NCBI GenBank assembly: GCA_027484885.1
Contig: JAIXSD010000702.1
Coordinates: forward strand, 1-13,467
Length of the DNA stretch: 13,467 bases
Direction: 5' to 3'
DNA from: Rubrivivax sp.
GTDB lineage: Bacteria; Pseudomonadota; Gammaproteobacteria; Burkholderiales; Burkholderiaceae_C
Part shown: piece after piece, positions 1 through 9,335 of the stretch
How positions within the stretch are numbered: position 1 is the first letter of the stretch
Layout: every line of letters begins with the position of its first letter
Program-made: the position numbers and the translations under genes
Notes under the pieces: model-generated
Database searches by the model: none
What the model was told of the DNA's origin: nothing
Seen by the model: only the letters and a program-made list of their open reading frames with translations

Positions 1-1205
1 AGCGTGGTCAGCGGGATGAAGAAGCAGGCCAGGGCCGCACCTTGCAGAATCGTCGGCACCATGATGGTGGCGAAATCGGTCTGCGTGGTGAAGTTGGAGC
101 GCATCCACAGCACCAGGGCAAACATCAGAAAGGCAAAGGTGCCGATCTTGCGCGGGTCCACCCGGGCCACGTTCTTGCCCACCACGGGTGAGAGCAGGAT
201 GGCCAGCAGGCCCACCGGCGCCAGCGCCATGCCGGCGTCCGTCGCGGTGTAGCCCATCCATTGCTGCAGCCACAGCGGCAGCAGCACCACATTGCCGAAG
301 AACAGCCCGTAGCCGATGGACAGGGTGGCCGAGCCGAAGATGAAGTTGCGGCGGGCAAAGAGGCGCAGGTCCACCACCGGGTGCTTGTCGGTCAGCTCCC
401 AGGCGACGAAGAAGGCAAAGCCCACGGCCGCAGCGACCGCCAGGATCTGGATCTCGCCGCTGGCGAACCAGTCCAGCTCCTTGCCCTTGTCCAGCATGAT
501 CTGCAGCGCGCCAACCCAGATCACCAGCAGGGCCAGGCCCACGCCGTCGATGGGCAGCTTCTTGATCGGCGTCTCACGTTTGCGGTAGAGCTGCCAGGTC
601 AGCACCGCCGAGAACAAGCCCACCGGCACATTGATGTAAAAAATCCAGGGCCAGGAGACGTTGTCGGTGATCCAGCCGCCCAGCAGCGGCCCGACCACGG
701 GCGCCACCAGGGTGGTCATGCCCCAAAGCGCCAGCGCCGTGCCAGCCTTGGCAGCCGGAAAGCTGCTCAGCAGCAGGGTCTGCGAGAGCGGGATCATGGG
801 GCCGGCGACCAGGCCTTGCAGCACGCGGCAGGCGATCAGCATCTCCAGCGAATGCGCGAAGCCGCACAGCCAGGAGGCCAGCACGAAGAGCAGCACGCTG
901 GCTGTGAACAGGCGCACCGCGCCGAAGCGCTGGGTCAGCCAGCCGGTCAAGGGCACCGAAATGGCATTGGCCACGCCAAAGCTGGTGATGACCCAGGTGC
1001 CTTGCACCGGGCTCACGCCCAGATCGCCTGAGATCGCCGGCAGCGAGACATTGGCGATGGACGAATCCAGCACATTCATGAAGGTGGCCAGAGACAGGGC
1101 CAGGGTGCCGAGCACCAGGGCCGAGCCCTGCAGCGGCGGCGGTGGCGCCGGTGGCACCAGCGAGGCCTGCGGGGCCCGAGGGTCAGTCGCGGAGGAGTTA
1201 CTCAT
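1..1205 (-). CDS. emrB: EmrB-type DHA2-family MFS drug:H+ antiporter, partial (C-terminus beyond left edge)
   Basis: Inner-membrane pump subunit of a tripartite multidrug efflux system, driven by proton antiport. I translated 401 residues from an ATG at 1205 without a stop; the family is usually about 500-530 residues, so roughly the last fifth lies outside the window. After a Pro-rich cytoplasmic start comes a hydrophobic helix holding the DHA2 hallmark LDSSIANVSLPAISGDL. Further on are R-x-L-Q-G, the antiporter motif C in VAPVVGPLLGGW, and WIFYINVPVG, all typical of EmrB and other 14-helix pumps. The start lies 16 nt after the stop of the adaptor gene, so the two are surely co-transcribed and probably translationally coupled; no strong Shine-Dalgarno is seen. 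Assignment to the EmrB subgroup rests on these motifs and the EmrA-like neighbour. The substrate cannot be told from sequence. Confidence 0.93.
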   Translation of the reverse strand, partial: MSNSSATDPRAPQASLVPPAPPPPLQGSALVLGTLALSLATFMNVLDSSIANVSLPAISGDLGVSPVQGTWVITSFGVANAISVPLTGWLTQRFGAVRLFTASVLLFVLASWLCGFAHSLEMLIACRVLQGLVAGPMIPLSQTLLLSSFPAAKAGTALALWGMTTLVAPVVGPLLGGWITDNVSWPWIFYINVPVGLFSAVLTWQLYRKRETPIKKLPIDGVGLALLVIWVGALQIMLDKGKELDWFASGEIQILAVAAAVGFAFFVAWELTDKHPVVDLRLFARRNFIFGSATLSIGYGLFFGNVVLLPLWLQQWMGYTATDAGMALAPVGLLAILLSPVVGKNVARVDPRKIGTFAFLMFALVLWMRSNFTTQTDFATIMVPTILQGAALACFFIPLTT

Positions 1206-1221
1206 GCGAGGGCCTCGCCGC

Positions 1222-2478
1222 TCAGGCCTTGGCCGCCGGGGCGGCGGACTTGCCGCCCGCCTTGTTGCCAAGGTTTGCCTTGATGATGCGGGCCACCTCG
1301 GCATCGGCTGCCTGGTCCTGGCGCTCGAACACCGAGGTCTGGGCCAGCGGGGCCTGGCGGGCTTGGGCTTCAGCCAGGCTCTTGCCGCTTTGGTCCTGCA
1401 CATCGACGCTGACATTCATGGACAGGCCCACACGCAGCGGGTGTTCGGCCACCTGCTTGGCATCGAGCGCGATGCGAACCGGCACGCGCTGCACCACCTT
1501 GATCCAGTTGCCGGTGGCGTTTTGCGCCGGCAGCAGGGCAAACGCCGCGCCGGTGCCGGCGCCGAGGCCGGCGATCTGGCCCTTGAACTCGACCTTCTTG
1601 CCGTAGACGTCGGCAACCAGGGTGGCGGGCTGGCCGATGTGCAGGCGGGCGAGTTGGCCTTCCTTGAAATTGGCATCGACCCAGACCTGCTGCAGGCCCA
1701 CCACCGACATCAGCGGCGCACCAGCCGCCACGCGCTGGCCGAGCTGCACGCTGCGTCGGGCCACCCAGCCATCCACCGGCGCCGGCACTTCCACGCGCTG
1801 CAGGGCCAGATACGCCTCGCGCACGCGGGCGGCGGCGCGCTGGACATTGGGGTGCTCGGCCACGGTCAGGCCTTCGGTCATGACCTGGTTGCTTTCCAGC
1901 TGGCGCTGCGCCGTCAGCAGTGCGGCCTGGGCGGCCTGCAGGCTGTTGCGCGAACTGGCCACCTGGCTCTTGGCATGCTCCAGCTCTTCGCGGCCGATGG
2001 CGCCAGTGGCGAGCAGCGGGCTGCGGCGGGCCACATCGGCCTCCAACGAGGCCAGCTGCACCTCCTGGCGGCGGATCTCGGCCACGCGGGCCTGCATCTG
2101 GGTCTGCAACACATGGTTGTTGGCGAACAGGCCGCGCACCTCGCGCACGGTCTGGGCCAGCTGGCTTTGCGCCTGCTCCAGAGCCACGCGAGCGTCGGCC
2201 GCATCGAGGCTGACCAGGGGCTGGCCGGCGCGCACGAACTCGGTGTCGTCGGCATGGATGGCGCGCACGGTGCCGGCCACCAGCGGGGTGATCTGCACCA
2301 CATTGGCGTTGACGTAGGCGTTGTCGGTTTGCTCGTAACGGCGGCCGACCATGGCCTCGTAGACGCTGTAGCCGATGCCACCGGCCAGCACGGCCAGGGT
2401 CAGCACGGTCAGCGCCTTCTTGCGATTGGGGTTGGATTCGGGCTTGGATTCGGGCTTGGAGGCTTGGATGTCAGACAT
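1222..2478 (-). CDS. emrA: EmrA/HlyD-family periplasmic adaptor (membrane fusion protein)
   Basis: 418-residue adaptor that links the inner-membrane EmrB pump to the outer-membrane factor across the periplasm. A short cytoplasmic tail rich in Lys/Pro/Glu/Ser is followed by one membrane anchor (about residues 22-40). The first biotinyl-lipoyl half contains TDNAYVNANVVQITPLVAGTV, the signature of EmrA proteins. A long Gln/Ala-rich coiled-coil hairpin (about 95-215) follows, then the second lipoyl half (VPAPVDGWVARRSVQLGQ) and a beta-barrel region with VWVDANFKEGQLARL. The C-terminus is Ala/Lys-rich. The length is slightly above E. coli EmrA (about 390), mostly through the two ends. The 71-nt gap to the outer-membrane gene contains a small GGTGC/GCACC hairpin (2517-2535) and no visible promoter. 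A possible SD, GAAGAG, lies about 12 nt before the ATG. Confidence 0.95.
   Translation of the reverse strand: MSDIQASKPESKPESNPNRKKALTVLTLAVLAGGIGYSVYEAMVGRRYEQTDNAYVNANVVQITPLVAGTVRAIHADDTEFVRAGQPLVSLDAADARVALEQAQSQLAQTVREVRGLFANNHVLQTQMQARVAEIRRQEVQLASLEADVARRSPLLATGAIGREELEHAKSQVASSRNSLQAAQAALLTAQRQLESNQVMTEGLTVAEHPNVQRAAARVREAYLALQRVEVPAPVDGWVARRSVQLGQRVAAGAPLMSVVGLQQVWVDANFKEGQLARLHIGQPATLVADVYGKKVEFKGQIAGLGAGTGAAFALLPAQNATGNWIKVVQRVPVRIALDAKQVAEHPLRVGLSMNVSVDVQDQSGKSLAEAQARQAPLAQTSVFERQDQAADAEVARIIKANLGNKAGGKSAAPAAKA
2432..2460 (-). repeat. 12-bp tandem repeat inside the adaptor gene
   Basis: The unit TTGGATTCGGGC (plus strand) occurs twice in a row at 2432-2443 and 2444-2455, followed by a partial third TTGGA. 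It encodes the doubled Lys-Pro-Glu-Ser stretch in the cytoplasmic tail of the adaptor. Being a multiple of three, copy changes would keep the frame. Confidence 0.85.
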
Positions 2479-2549
2479 GATCTGGGTGCTCTTCGGTGTG
2501 CGTTGGGGCGGGCGCCGGTGCTGTGGCGCGGCACCGCGTGAATCGGGTG

Positions 2550-3992
2550 TTAGGGCTTGGCTTCGGTCCAGCCGCCGCCCAGGCTGCGCAGCAGATTGAG
2601 CTGGGCATCGAGGGTCTGGGCTTGCAGGTCCAGGGCCTGGCGCTGCTGTTGCAGCAGGGACTGGCTGGCGTTCAAGACGGCCAGGCGGTTGCCCAGGCCG
2701 GCGCTGTGGCGCTGGCGGGCCAGCTCCAGGGCGGCCTGCACATGGGCTTGCGCAGCGGCCTGCTCAGCTCTTTGCTCCTGCAGCGAACGCAAGCTGCGCA
2801 GCTGGTCACTGGCATCGCGCACGGCCTCCAGCAGCGCGCCGTTGTAGGCCGCCACGGCCGCGTCGGCCTCGGCCGCCGTGCCGCGCAGCTGGGCGCGCAG
2901 GCGGCCGCTGTCGAACAGCGGCAGGCGCAGCGAAGGGGCCACGCCGTACTGCAGGCTTCCGGACTTGAGCAGATTGTCAAAGCCGATGGCGTTGAAGCCG
3001 ACAAAGGCGCCCAGCGAGATGTTGGGATAGAACTGCGCGCGGGCGCTGCTGACCTGGGCCGTGGCCGCCTCGACGCGCCAGCGCGCGGCCACCACATCGG
3101 GGCGGCGGCCCAGCAGGTCCAGGCCCAGGGCGCCCTCGCCGGCCAGCGGCAGCGCGGCGGGCAAGGCAGGCTTCAGGTCTTTCAGCGCGGCCATGGGCTG
3201 GGCGCTCAGCGCGGCCAGCTGGTGGCGCAACAGATCGGCCTGTTCATCGAGCTGCAAGGCCTGGCGGCGCAGCTCAGGCAGGGGCAACTCGGCGGCGCGC
3301 AGGTCCTGGGCGGTGTCGAGGCCGACCTGGCTGCGCTGGCGCACCAGGGCCAGGGCTTGCTCGCGCTCAGCGCTCTGGCGCGCCAGCAGCTCGCGCTGGG
3401 CCAGCACGCGGGCCAGTTGCACATAGCTTCGGGCCAGCTGGCTGCTCAGCATCAGCTGGGCGGCGGCCGCGTCGGCGCGGGCGGCCTGGGCGCTGCCCAG
3501 GGCGGCGTTCAGCTCGGACTGGTGGCGGCCGAAAAAATCCCACTCATAGCTGGCCGAGGCCTGCAGGGTGGCGGTGTTGCGGATGGTGCCGGCCAGTGGC
3601 GGCGGGTAGATGCTGTGCTCGGGGAAGCGTTGGCGCGCGGCATCCAGGCCCAGGCCGATGGCGGCGCGCTCGCTGCTCTCGGCGTTCTCGATGCTGGCCT
3701 GGGCGCGCTGGATGCGGGCGCGGGCCTGGGCCAGGCTGGGCGCTTCGCCCAGGGCCCGCTGCATCAGGGCGTTGAGCTCGGGCGCGTTCAGCTCGGTCCA
3801 CCAGTCGCTGCGCGGCAGCGCGGCGCGGGCGGCCGCGTCTGCCGGGGCTTCGTCAGACAAACCCAGCTGGCTGGGTGCCAGGCGGCTGGCGGCCGGCGGC
3901 AGCGCGGGCTGCAAGGCACAGGCCGCCAGCAGGGCCGGCAGGCTCAGCAGCAGGGTCAGTCGTTTCATGGGGTGTGAATTCAAAGAAGACAT
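2550..3992 (-). CDS. NodT-type outer-membrane factor lipoprotein (TolC-like efflux channel)
   Basis: Outer-membrane channel of the tripartite efflux pump, 480 residues, the usual length of the NodT family. The N-terminus is a lipoprotein signal: MKRLTLLLSLPALLAAC, with lipobox LAAC and Cys25 as the acylated residue (Cys17 if translation starts at the internal ATG at 3968). The internal ATG sits directly before the Lys-Arg of the signal peptide and gives a more typical lipoprotein start. Neither start has a clear SD, so the choice is open. Two long repeats of the outer-membrane efflux domain follow. The second has the family stretch RRPDVVAARWRVEAATAQV and then ARAQFYPNISLGAFVGF. The gene lies 66 nt after the marR stop and 71 nt before the adaptor start, all on one strand, the marR-OMF-emrA-emrB order known from other emr-type operons. 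Confidence 0.94.
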   Translation of the reverse strand: MSSLNSHPMKRLTLLLSLPALLAACALQPALPPAASRLAPSQLGLSDEAPADAAARAALPRSDWWTELNAPELNALMQRALGEAPSLAQARARIQRAQASIENAESSERAAIGLGLDAARQRFPEHSIYPPPLAGTIRNTATLQASASYEWDFFGRHQSELNAALGSAQAARADAAAAQLMLSSQLARSYVQLARVLAQRELLARQSAEREQALALVRQRSQVGLDTAQDLRAAELPLPELRRQALQLDEQADLLRHQLAALSAQPMAALKDLKPALPAALPLAGEGALGLDLLGRRPDVVAARWRVEAATAQVSSARAQFYPNISLGAFVGFNAIGFDNLLKSGSLQYGVAPSLRLPLFDSGRLRAQLRGTAAEADAAVAAYNGALLEAVRDASDQLRSLRSLQEQRAEQAAAQAHVQAALELARQRHSAGLGNRLAVLNASQSLLQQQRQALDLQAQTLDAQLNLLRSLGGGWTEAKP

Positions 3993-4058
3993 GGCGGTAC
4001 AGAAAGAATGAGGGCGTGCGGCGGGCTGGATGGGGCGGCTTTGGTTCGCGTGGAGCGC

Positions 4059-4604
4059 TCAGTCCGCACCCGGCGCCGCCTGCGCCTGGCGCAGGGCTTC
4101 GCCGTTGTCGATCATGCGGCGCAGCAGGCTGAGCAGGAGCTGCCATTCCTCGTGGCTGAAGCCCTGGAGGTGGGCGTTGAACACATCGGACAAGAGCGCG
4201 GGCAGCTGGTCGGAGGCGGCAAAGCCGGCGTCCGTCAGCCGCACTTGCACGACCCGCCGGTCTTCGGCCGAACGCTCGCGCTGCACCAAGCCCTTGGCCT
4301 CCAGCCGGTCCAGCAGGCGGCTCAGGGCGCCGGCATCGGCGTCGAGCTCGCGGCACAAGGCCGTGGTGGTGCACTGGTTGCTGCCGAAGCGCAAGACCAT
4401 CAACACGCCCCACTGCGCATGGGTCAGGTCGCAATCGCTGAGCTGGCGCCCGGCCTGGTGGACGATGGACTGCTGCAACTTGCGCAGCAGCCAGCCCAGG
4501 CTTTGCTCGCGGGTGTAGCTGGCGGGCTTGTAAAAGCTGGGGACGCCCTCGCCGGCCAGCGGCGGCTCGGCAGATGGCGACATGAGGGCTTTGGATTTCG
4601 GCAT
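4059..4604 (-). CDS. MarR-family transcriptional repressor of the efflux operon
   Basis: 181-residue winged-helix regulator, first gene of the efflux operon. A dimerisation helix (about residues 35-55) leads to LTHAQWGVLMVL. The recognition helix-turn-helix is near residues 78-101 (TTTALCRELDADAGALSRLLDRLEAKG, here split only for description) and the wing RSAEDRRVVQVRLTDAG at 111-127 has the Asp-Arg-Arg typical of MarR proteins. C-terminal helices complete the dimer interface. By analogy with EmrR/MprA it should repress its own operon and be released by small drug-like ligands; the ligand is unknown. An operator-like palindrome lies over its promoter. With the ATG at 4604, the predicted transcript would begin almost at the start codon. 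A second ATG at residue 8 (4583) would leave a short 5' leader. Confidence 0.94.
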   Translation of the reverse strand: MPKSKALMSPSAEPPLAGEGVPSFYKPASYTREQSLGWLLRKLQQSIVHQAGRQLSDCDLTHAQWGVLMVLRFGSNQCTTTALCRELDADAGALSRLLDRLEAKGLVQRERSAEDRRVVQVRLTDAGFAASDQLPALLSDVFNAHLQGFSHEEWQLLLSLLRRMIDNGEALRQAQAAPGAD

Positions 4605-4611
4605 GGGCGCT

Positions 4612-4640
4612 AATTTATTTGCCTAGGCAAATATTGTCAA
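4612..4640 (-). promoter_or_regulatory. Sigma70-type promoter of the marR-OMF-emrAB operon
   Basis: Reading the minus strand, a perfect -35 TTGACA (4640-4635) is followed by a 17-nt spacer and a -10 TAAATT (4617-4612, 4 of 6 matches). Transcription should start near 4605, within a base or two of the ATG at 4604. Both promoter elements are covered by operator-like sites, consistent with repression by the encoded MarR protein. Confidence 0.7.
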
Positions 4641-4645
4641 GGCAA
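4616..4645. promoter_or_regulatory. Two MarR operator-like sites (18-bp perfect palindrome plus a degenerate second site)
   Basis: Bases 4616-4633, TATTTGCCTAGGCAAATA, form a perfect 18-bp palindrome lying across the -10/-35 spacer and the edge of the -10. A second site of the same form, TTGTCAAGGCAA at 4634-4645, differs from the core TTGCCTAGGCAA (4619-4630) at two positions and contains the -35 hexamer on the minus strand. The centres are 15 bp apart. MarR dimers bind palindromes of this size; binding here is inferred. Confidence 0.7.
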
Positions 4646-4774
4646 TTAACATAAGACAGCGCGCAATACAGGGTGAGCCCGGGCTTGTGTCACAGCCATC
4701 GCGCCTCATATCGGCCTCATCGTTCTGCCGCGGTGCGCCACCCTGCATCCAGACCAGCCTTCTGCCCCTCCGCC

Positions 4775-4780
4775 TACACT
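4775..4780 (+). promoter_or_regulatory. Possible -10 box of the ABC exporter gene
   Basis: TACACT (4 of 6 matches to TATAAT) ends six bases before the chosen ATG at 4787, so transcription from it would begin at or next to the start codon. I see no convincing -35 at 16-18 nt. The rest of the 182-nt gap between marR and this gene (4605-4786) holds the marR promoter/operator and no other gene I can support. Confidence 0.35.
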
Positions 4781-4786
4781 GCCCGC

Positions 4787-6664
<1,878 letters not shown>

Positions 6665-6726
6665 CGCCAGCGAGCGTTGGCGCTGGTCGGCTGGCGGCTG
6701 GCCGCGATCCGCTGGCCGCCCGCCAG
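6665..6726. other. Inverted repeats between convergent genes, possible weak bidirectional terminator
   Basis: The 63-nt gap between the convergent ABC and EAL genes holds two hairpin candidates: CGCCAGC-GAGC-GTTGGCG (6665-6682, one mismatch) and CTGGCGG (6691-6697) with CCGCCAG (6720-6726). Neither has a T-run on either strand, so intrinsic termination is doubtful. Confidence 0.3.
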
Positions 6727-6727
6727 T

Positions 6728-9169
6728 TCAGCCGCCCGCCAACTTCGCCCCGCTTTGCAGCCAGGCGAACAGGGCCTGCTCGGGCATGGGGCGGGCGCCG
6801 TACCAACCCTGGGCTGTGGTGCAGCCGAGCTGGCGCAGCAAGGCCCATTCTTCCTCGGTTTCGGCCCCCTCGCCCACGGTCGCCAGACCCAGATTGCGGC
6901 CCAGATCGATGGCGGCTTTGAGCAGGGTCAATGTGGTGCTGGCGCCAGCGGCGCCGCGGACAAAGCTGCGGTCGATCTTGAGCTCGGAGACCGGCAGCAT
7001 GTGCAGGTAAGCGAGAGAGGATTGGCCCGTGCCGAAATCATCGACCGACCACTCAAAACCCTGCGCATTGATCTCGCGCATGCGGTCGATCACGGTGGCC
7101 GGGTCCTTCATGACCGCACCCTCGGTCAGCTCCAGCCGGATGTCCTCGGCCCGTGCGCCGGTGGCTTTCAAGAGCTCGCCCAAGATGGCCGGAAACGCGG
7201 CCGAACCGACATCGTGCACGGACACGTTGACGGCGATCTGCGATACCAGGCCCGCCTGTCGCAGCTGGGCCGACAGCAACATGGCGCGGCGCAGCACCCA
7301 CTCGGTGATGCCGCGGATATTGCCCGTGCTCTCGGCAAAGGGAATGAAGTCCACCGGCGGCACCAGACCGCGGCTGGGGTGGTTCCAGCGAATCAAGGAC
7401 TCAAAACTGGTGACCGCGTTGTCGGCGAGGCGGAACTTGGGCTGAACGAGCAAGGTGAACTCATCGTCCTGCGCGGCCCGCTTGAGCTCGGAGATCAGCG
7501 ACAGCTGCAAGGGGTCAGCCCGCACCAGGCTGGGCTCGTAGACCGTCCAGCTGGCATTGCTGCGCCGCCCCTCATGCAGCGCGATCTCGGCGTGGCTCAT
7601 CAACCGGTGCATGGAGTTGCCATGGTCAGGACCATAGGCCAGGCCCCAGGCCGTGCTGATGTCCACCCACTGACCAGCCACCTGCAGCGGCGTGGCGAAG
7701 AGCTCTGAAGCCATGGCCTGCAAATCGGCCAGCTCAGTGGCATCACCCGCCAGCACCAGAACAAACTGATCGGCGTAGACGCGGCCGGCCAGGGCGTGGT
7801 CGAAGCGGATGCAGACCTGGCTCAGGCGTTCGGCCACGGCCTGCAGCACCGCGTCGCCGATGTCTTGGCCCAGCGCCTGGTTGATGGCATTGAAGCGCCG
7901 CACATTGAGCATGGCGACCTTGGGCGGCAGGCCGCGCGCGATCCAGCCGTCCCCCACCGCGATCAGGCGGTCGCGGTTGCCCAAGCCGGTCAGGCGGTCG
8001 CGCTGCGCGGTTTCGATGGCGCGCGCGCTGGCATCGGTCTGAAACTGCGCCGCCACCCGGCGCACGGCGGCCATATCGCGCTTCTTGGCCTGATCGATCA
8101 GGCGGAAGCGCTGGATCAATCGATAGGCCTGCTCCCAATGGCCCTGAGCGCTGGCCAGCTCGGCCATGCGAGACCAAAAACGCGGTGCCAGGGTCCGGTC
8201 ACTGCGGGGCATGGACTCCACCATCGCCAAAGCAGCGTCGATGGCCGAGGCCGCTTCCGCGGTCTGCCCGGCCGCCTGGTGCACCATGGCCCGCGCCATG
8301 GCCAGCAGGCAGAGCAGATCGTGGCTGTGCTGGTCTTCCGCGCGGTCCTTCAAAAAATCCAGGTAGGCGCGGGCCTCGTCGACCTGGCCCAGGCTGGCAA
8401 AGACCTCGGCGCCCAAGACATGGAAGTGCGCCAGGGTTGCGCGATCCAGCTCGGCCGCTTTTTCAGGAAAGGACCAGACGCGCAGCAAGGGCATCACGCG
8501 CTCGAACTCGCCCGCGCAGGCATAAATCTCGGCGAGGATGGTCACAGCACCGAAGCGCACCCAGCCGCCCAGCTCATTGCTGGCCACGGCTTGCTCCAGA
8601 TGCTGGCGGGCCTGCAACTCATCGCCGGCCAGAAAGAAAGCAATGCCCAGATTGCTGAGCGCCGCCGAACGCATGCCGCTGTGGTCGATCTCTTGGGCCA
8701 GCTGCAGCAGGCGACAGGCTTGCTGCATATAACCCACCAACTGACCGGCCGCCTGGTAGAGCACCAAGGACGGAACCATCGCGGCATGCTGTTCCAGCGG
8801 ATCGTGCATGGCATCGATGGCTTCCACGAGCTGCTCGTAGGCCGCCAACGCGGCGGCCACATCGCCGCCAAAGTTCTCGGCAGCCAAGGCCATGCTTCGC
8901 GCGATCAGGCTGCCCGGCACATCGCCCAGGGCGAGCATCTGATCAGCCAACTCGCGGTAAGGCCGGCTGGCACCGGGATTCAGCGCACCCAGGCGCTGCT
9001 GCACCAGCTGCATGCGCAGAACCAGACGAGCATCACCCCCGGCCTGGGCCAGGTACTGGGACGCCAAGGCAGCGGCTTCACTGACCGAGCCATAACGAAC
9101 CAGCCACACATGCCGGAACGCAACCCTGTGGGCATCGTCTGCCAAGACCGAAGGGGAAGATGGGGACAA
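6728..9169 (-). CDS. TPR-like / degenerate GGDEF / EAL protein, probable cyclic-di-GMP phosphodiesterase
   Basis: 813-residue soluble protein with no signal peptide or membrane helix. Residues about 20-370 are Ala/Leu-rich paired helices that look like tetratricopeptide repeats (e.g. SNLGIAFFLAGDELQARQHL). A GGDEF domain follows from DRLTGLGNRDRL (about 391), but its active-site motif is YADQF (465-469) instead of GGDEF, so cyclase activity is not expected. The EAL domain carries ESL (Glu590), Asn648, Glu680, Asp710-Asp711 in DDFGTG, Lys731 in LKIDRSFV and Glu767. These are the metal and catalytic positions of active EAL phosphodiesterases, so it probably hydrolyses c-di-GMP to pGpG. The degenerate GGDEF may bind GTP as a regulator, as known for some other GGDEF-EAL proteins. 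Translation seems to start at TTG (9169) with AGG six bases upstream; the first in-frame ATG is at residue 53, inside the folded region. Confidence 0.9.
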   Translation of the reverse strand: MSPSSPSVLADDAHRVAFRHVWLVRYGSVSEAAALASQYLAQAGGDARLVLRMQLVQQRLGALNPGASRPYRELADQMLALGDVPGSLIARSMALAAENFGGDVAAALAAYEQLVEAIDAMHDPLEQHAAMVPSLVLYQAAGQLVGYMQQACRLLQLAQEIDHSGMRSAALSNLGIAFFLAGDELQARQHLEQAVASNELGGWVRFGAVTILAEIYACAGEFERVMPLLRVWSFPEKAAELDRATLAHFHVLGAEVFASLGQVDEARAYLDFLKDRAEDQHSHDLLCLLAMARAMVHQAAGQTAEAASAIDAALAMVESMPRSDRTLAPRFWSRMAELASAQGHWEQAYRLIQRFRLIDQAKKRDMAAVRRVAAQFQTDASARAIETAQRDRLTGLGNRDRLIAVGDGWIARGLPPKVAMLNVRRFNAINQALGQDIGDAVLQAVAERLSQVCIRFDHALAGRVYADQFVLVLAGDATELADLQAMASELFATPLQVAGQWVDISTAWGLAYGPDHGNSMHRLMSHAEIALHEGRRSNASWTVYEPSLVRADPLQLSLISELKRAAQDDEFTLLVQPKFRLADNAVTSFESLIRWNHPSRGLVPPVDFIPFAESTGNIRGITEWVLRRAMLLSAQLRQAGLVSQIAVNVSVHDVGSAAFPAILGELLKATGARAEDIRLELTEGAVMKDPATVIDRMREINAQGFEWSVDDFGTGQSSLAYLHMLPVSELKIDRSFVRGAAGASTTLTLLKAAIDLGRNLGLATVGEGAETEEEWALLRQLGCTTAQGWYGARPMPEQALFAWLQSGAKLAGG

Positions 9170-9201
9170 GACAAACCTAAAAAGCCGCCGACACGCTTGG
9201 C

Positions 9202-9230
9202 ATTCTAGGGTTGAGCCTTGCCGGGGCGAA
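9202..9230 (-). promoter_or_regulatory. Candidate promoter of the EAL gene
   Basis: On the minus strand TAGAAT (9207-9202, 5 of 6 matches to TATAAT) is preceded after 17 nt by a poor -35, TTCGCC (9230-9225). Transcription would begin near 9195 and give a leader of about 26 nt before the TTG start. The position fits an independent promoter in the 166-nt gap (9170-9335) after the upstream small gene. I see nothing else in that gap. Confidence 0.45.
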
Positions 9231-9335
9231 GCTGCAAAACGTGGTCAATTTGACGCAGCGACGGGTGGGCGCAGCCTCGACCTGCGGCCCCCACTCCGAC
9301 GGCAAGATCGCAGCGCGCCAACAAGCGCCCAGCGC

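Noticed and set aside
661..2541. Long plus-strand reading frame antisense to the emrB and emrA genes
   Set aside because: Low-complexity, His/Gln/Gly/Leu-rich translation with no recognisable domain; an antisense shadow of GC-rich third positions in well-recognised minus-strand genes.
2496..3977. Long plus-strand frame opposite the outer-membrane factor gene
   Set aside because: Gln/Gly/Ala-rich composition typical of an antisense shadow; the minus strand encodes a clear NodT lipoprotein.
4619..4652. Plus-strand promoter (TAGGCA ... TAACAT) for the ABC exporter within the MarR operator
   Set aside because: Both hexamers match only 4 of 6 and the position is about 135 nt before the ATG; too weak to list as a feature.
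4673..4786. Extended GTG start for the ABC exporter
   Set aside because: Adds 38 residues rich in His/Arg/Pro/Ser, unlike the family; the ATG at 4787 directly follows a -10-like box.
7796..9208. 470-codon plus-strand frame opposite the EAL gene
   Set aside because: No domain, shadow composition; the opposite strand carries GGDEF/EAL motifs.
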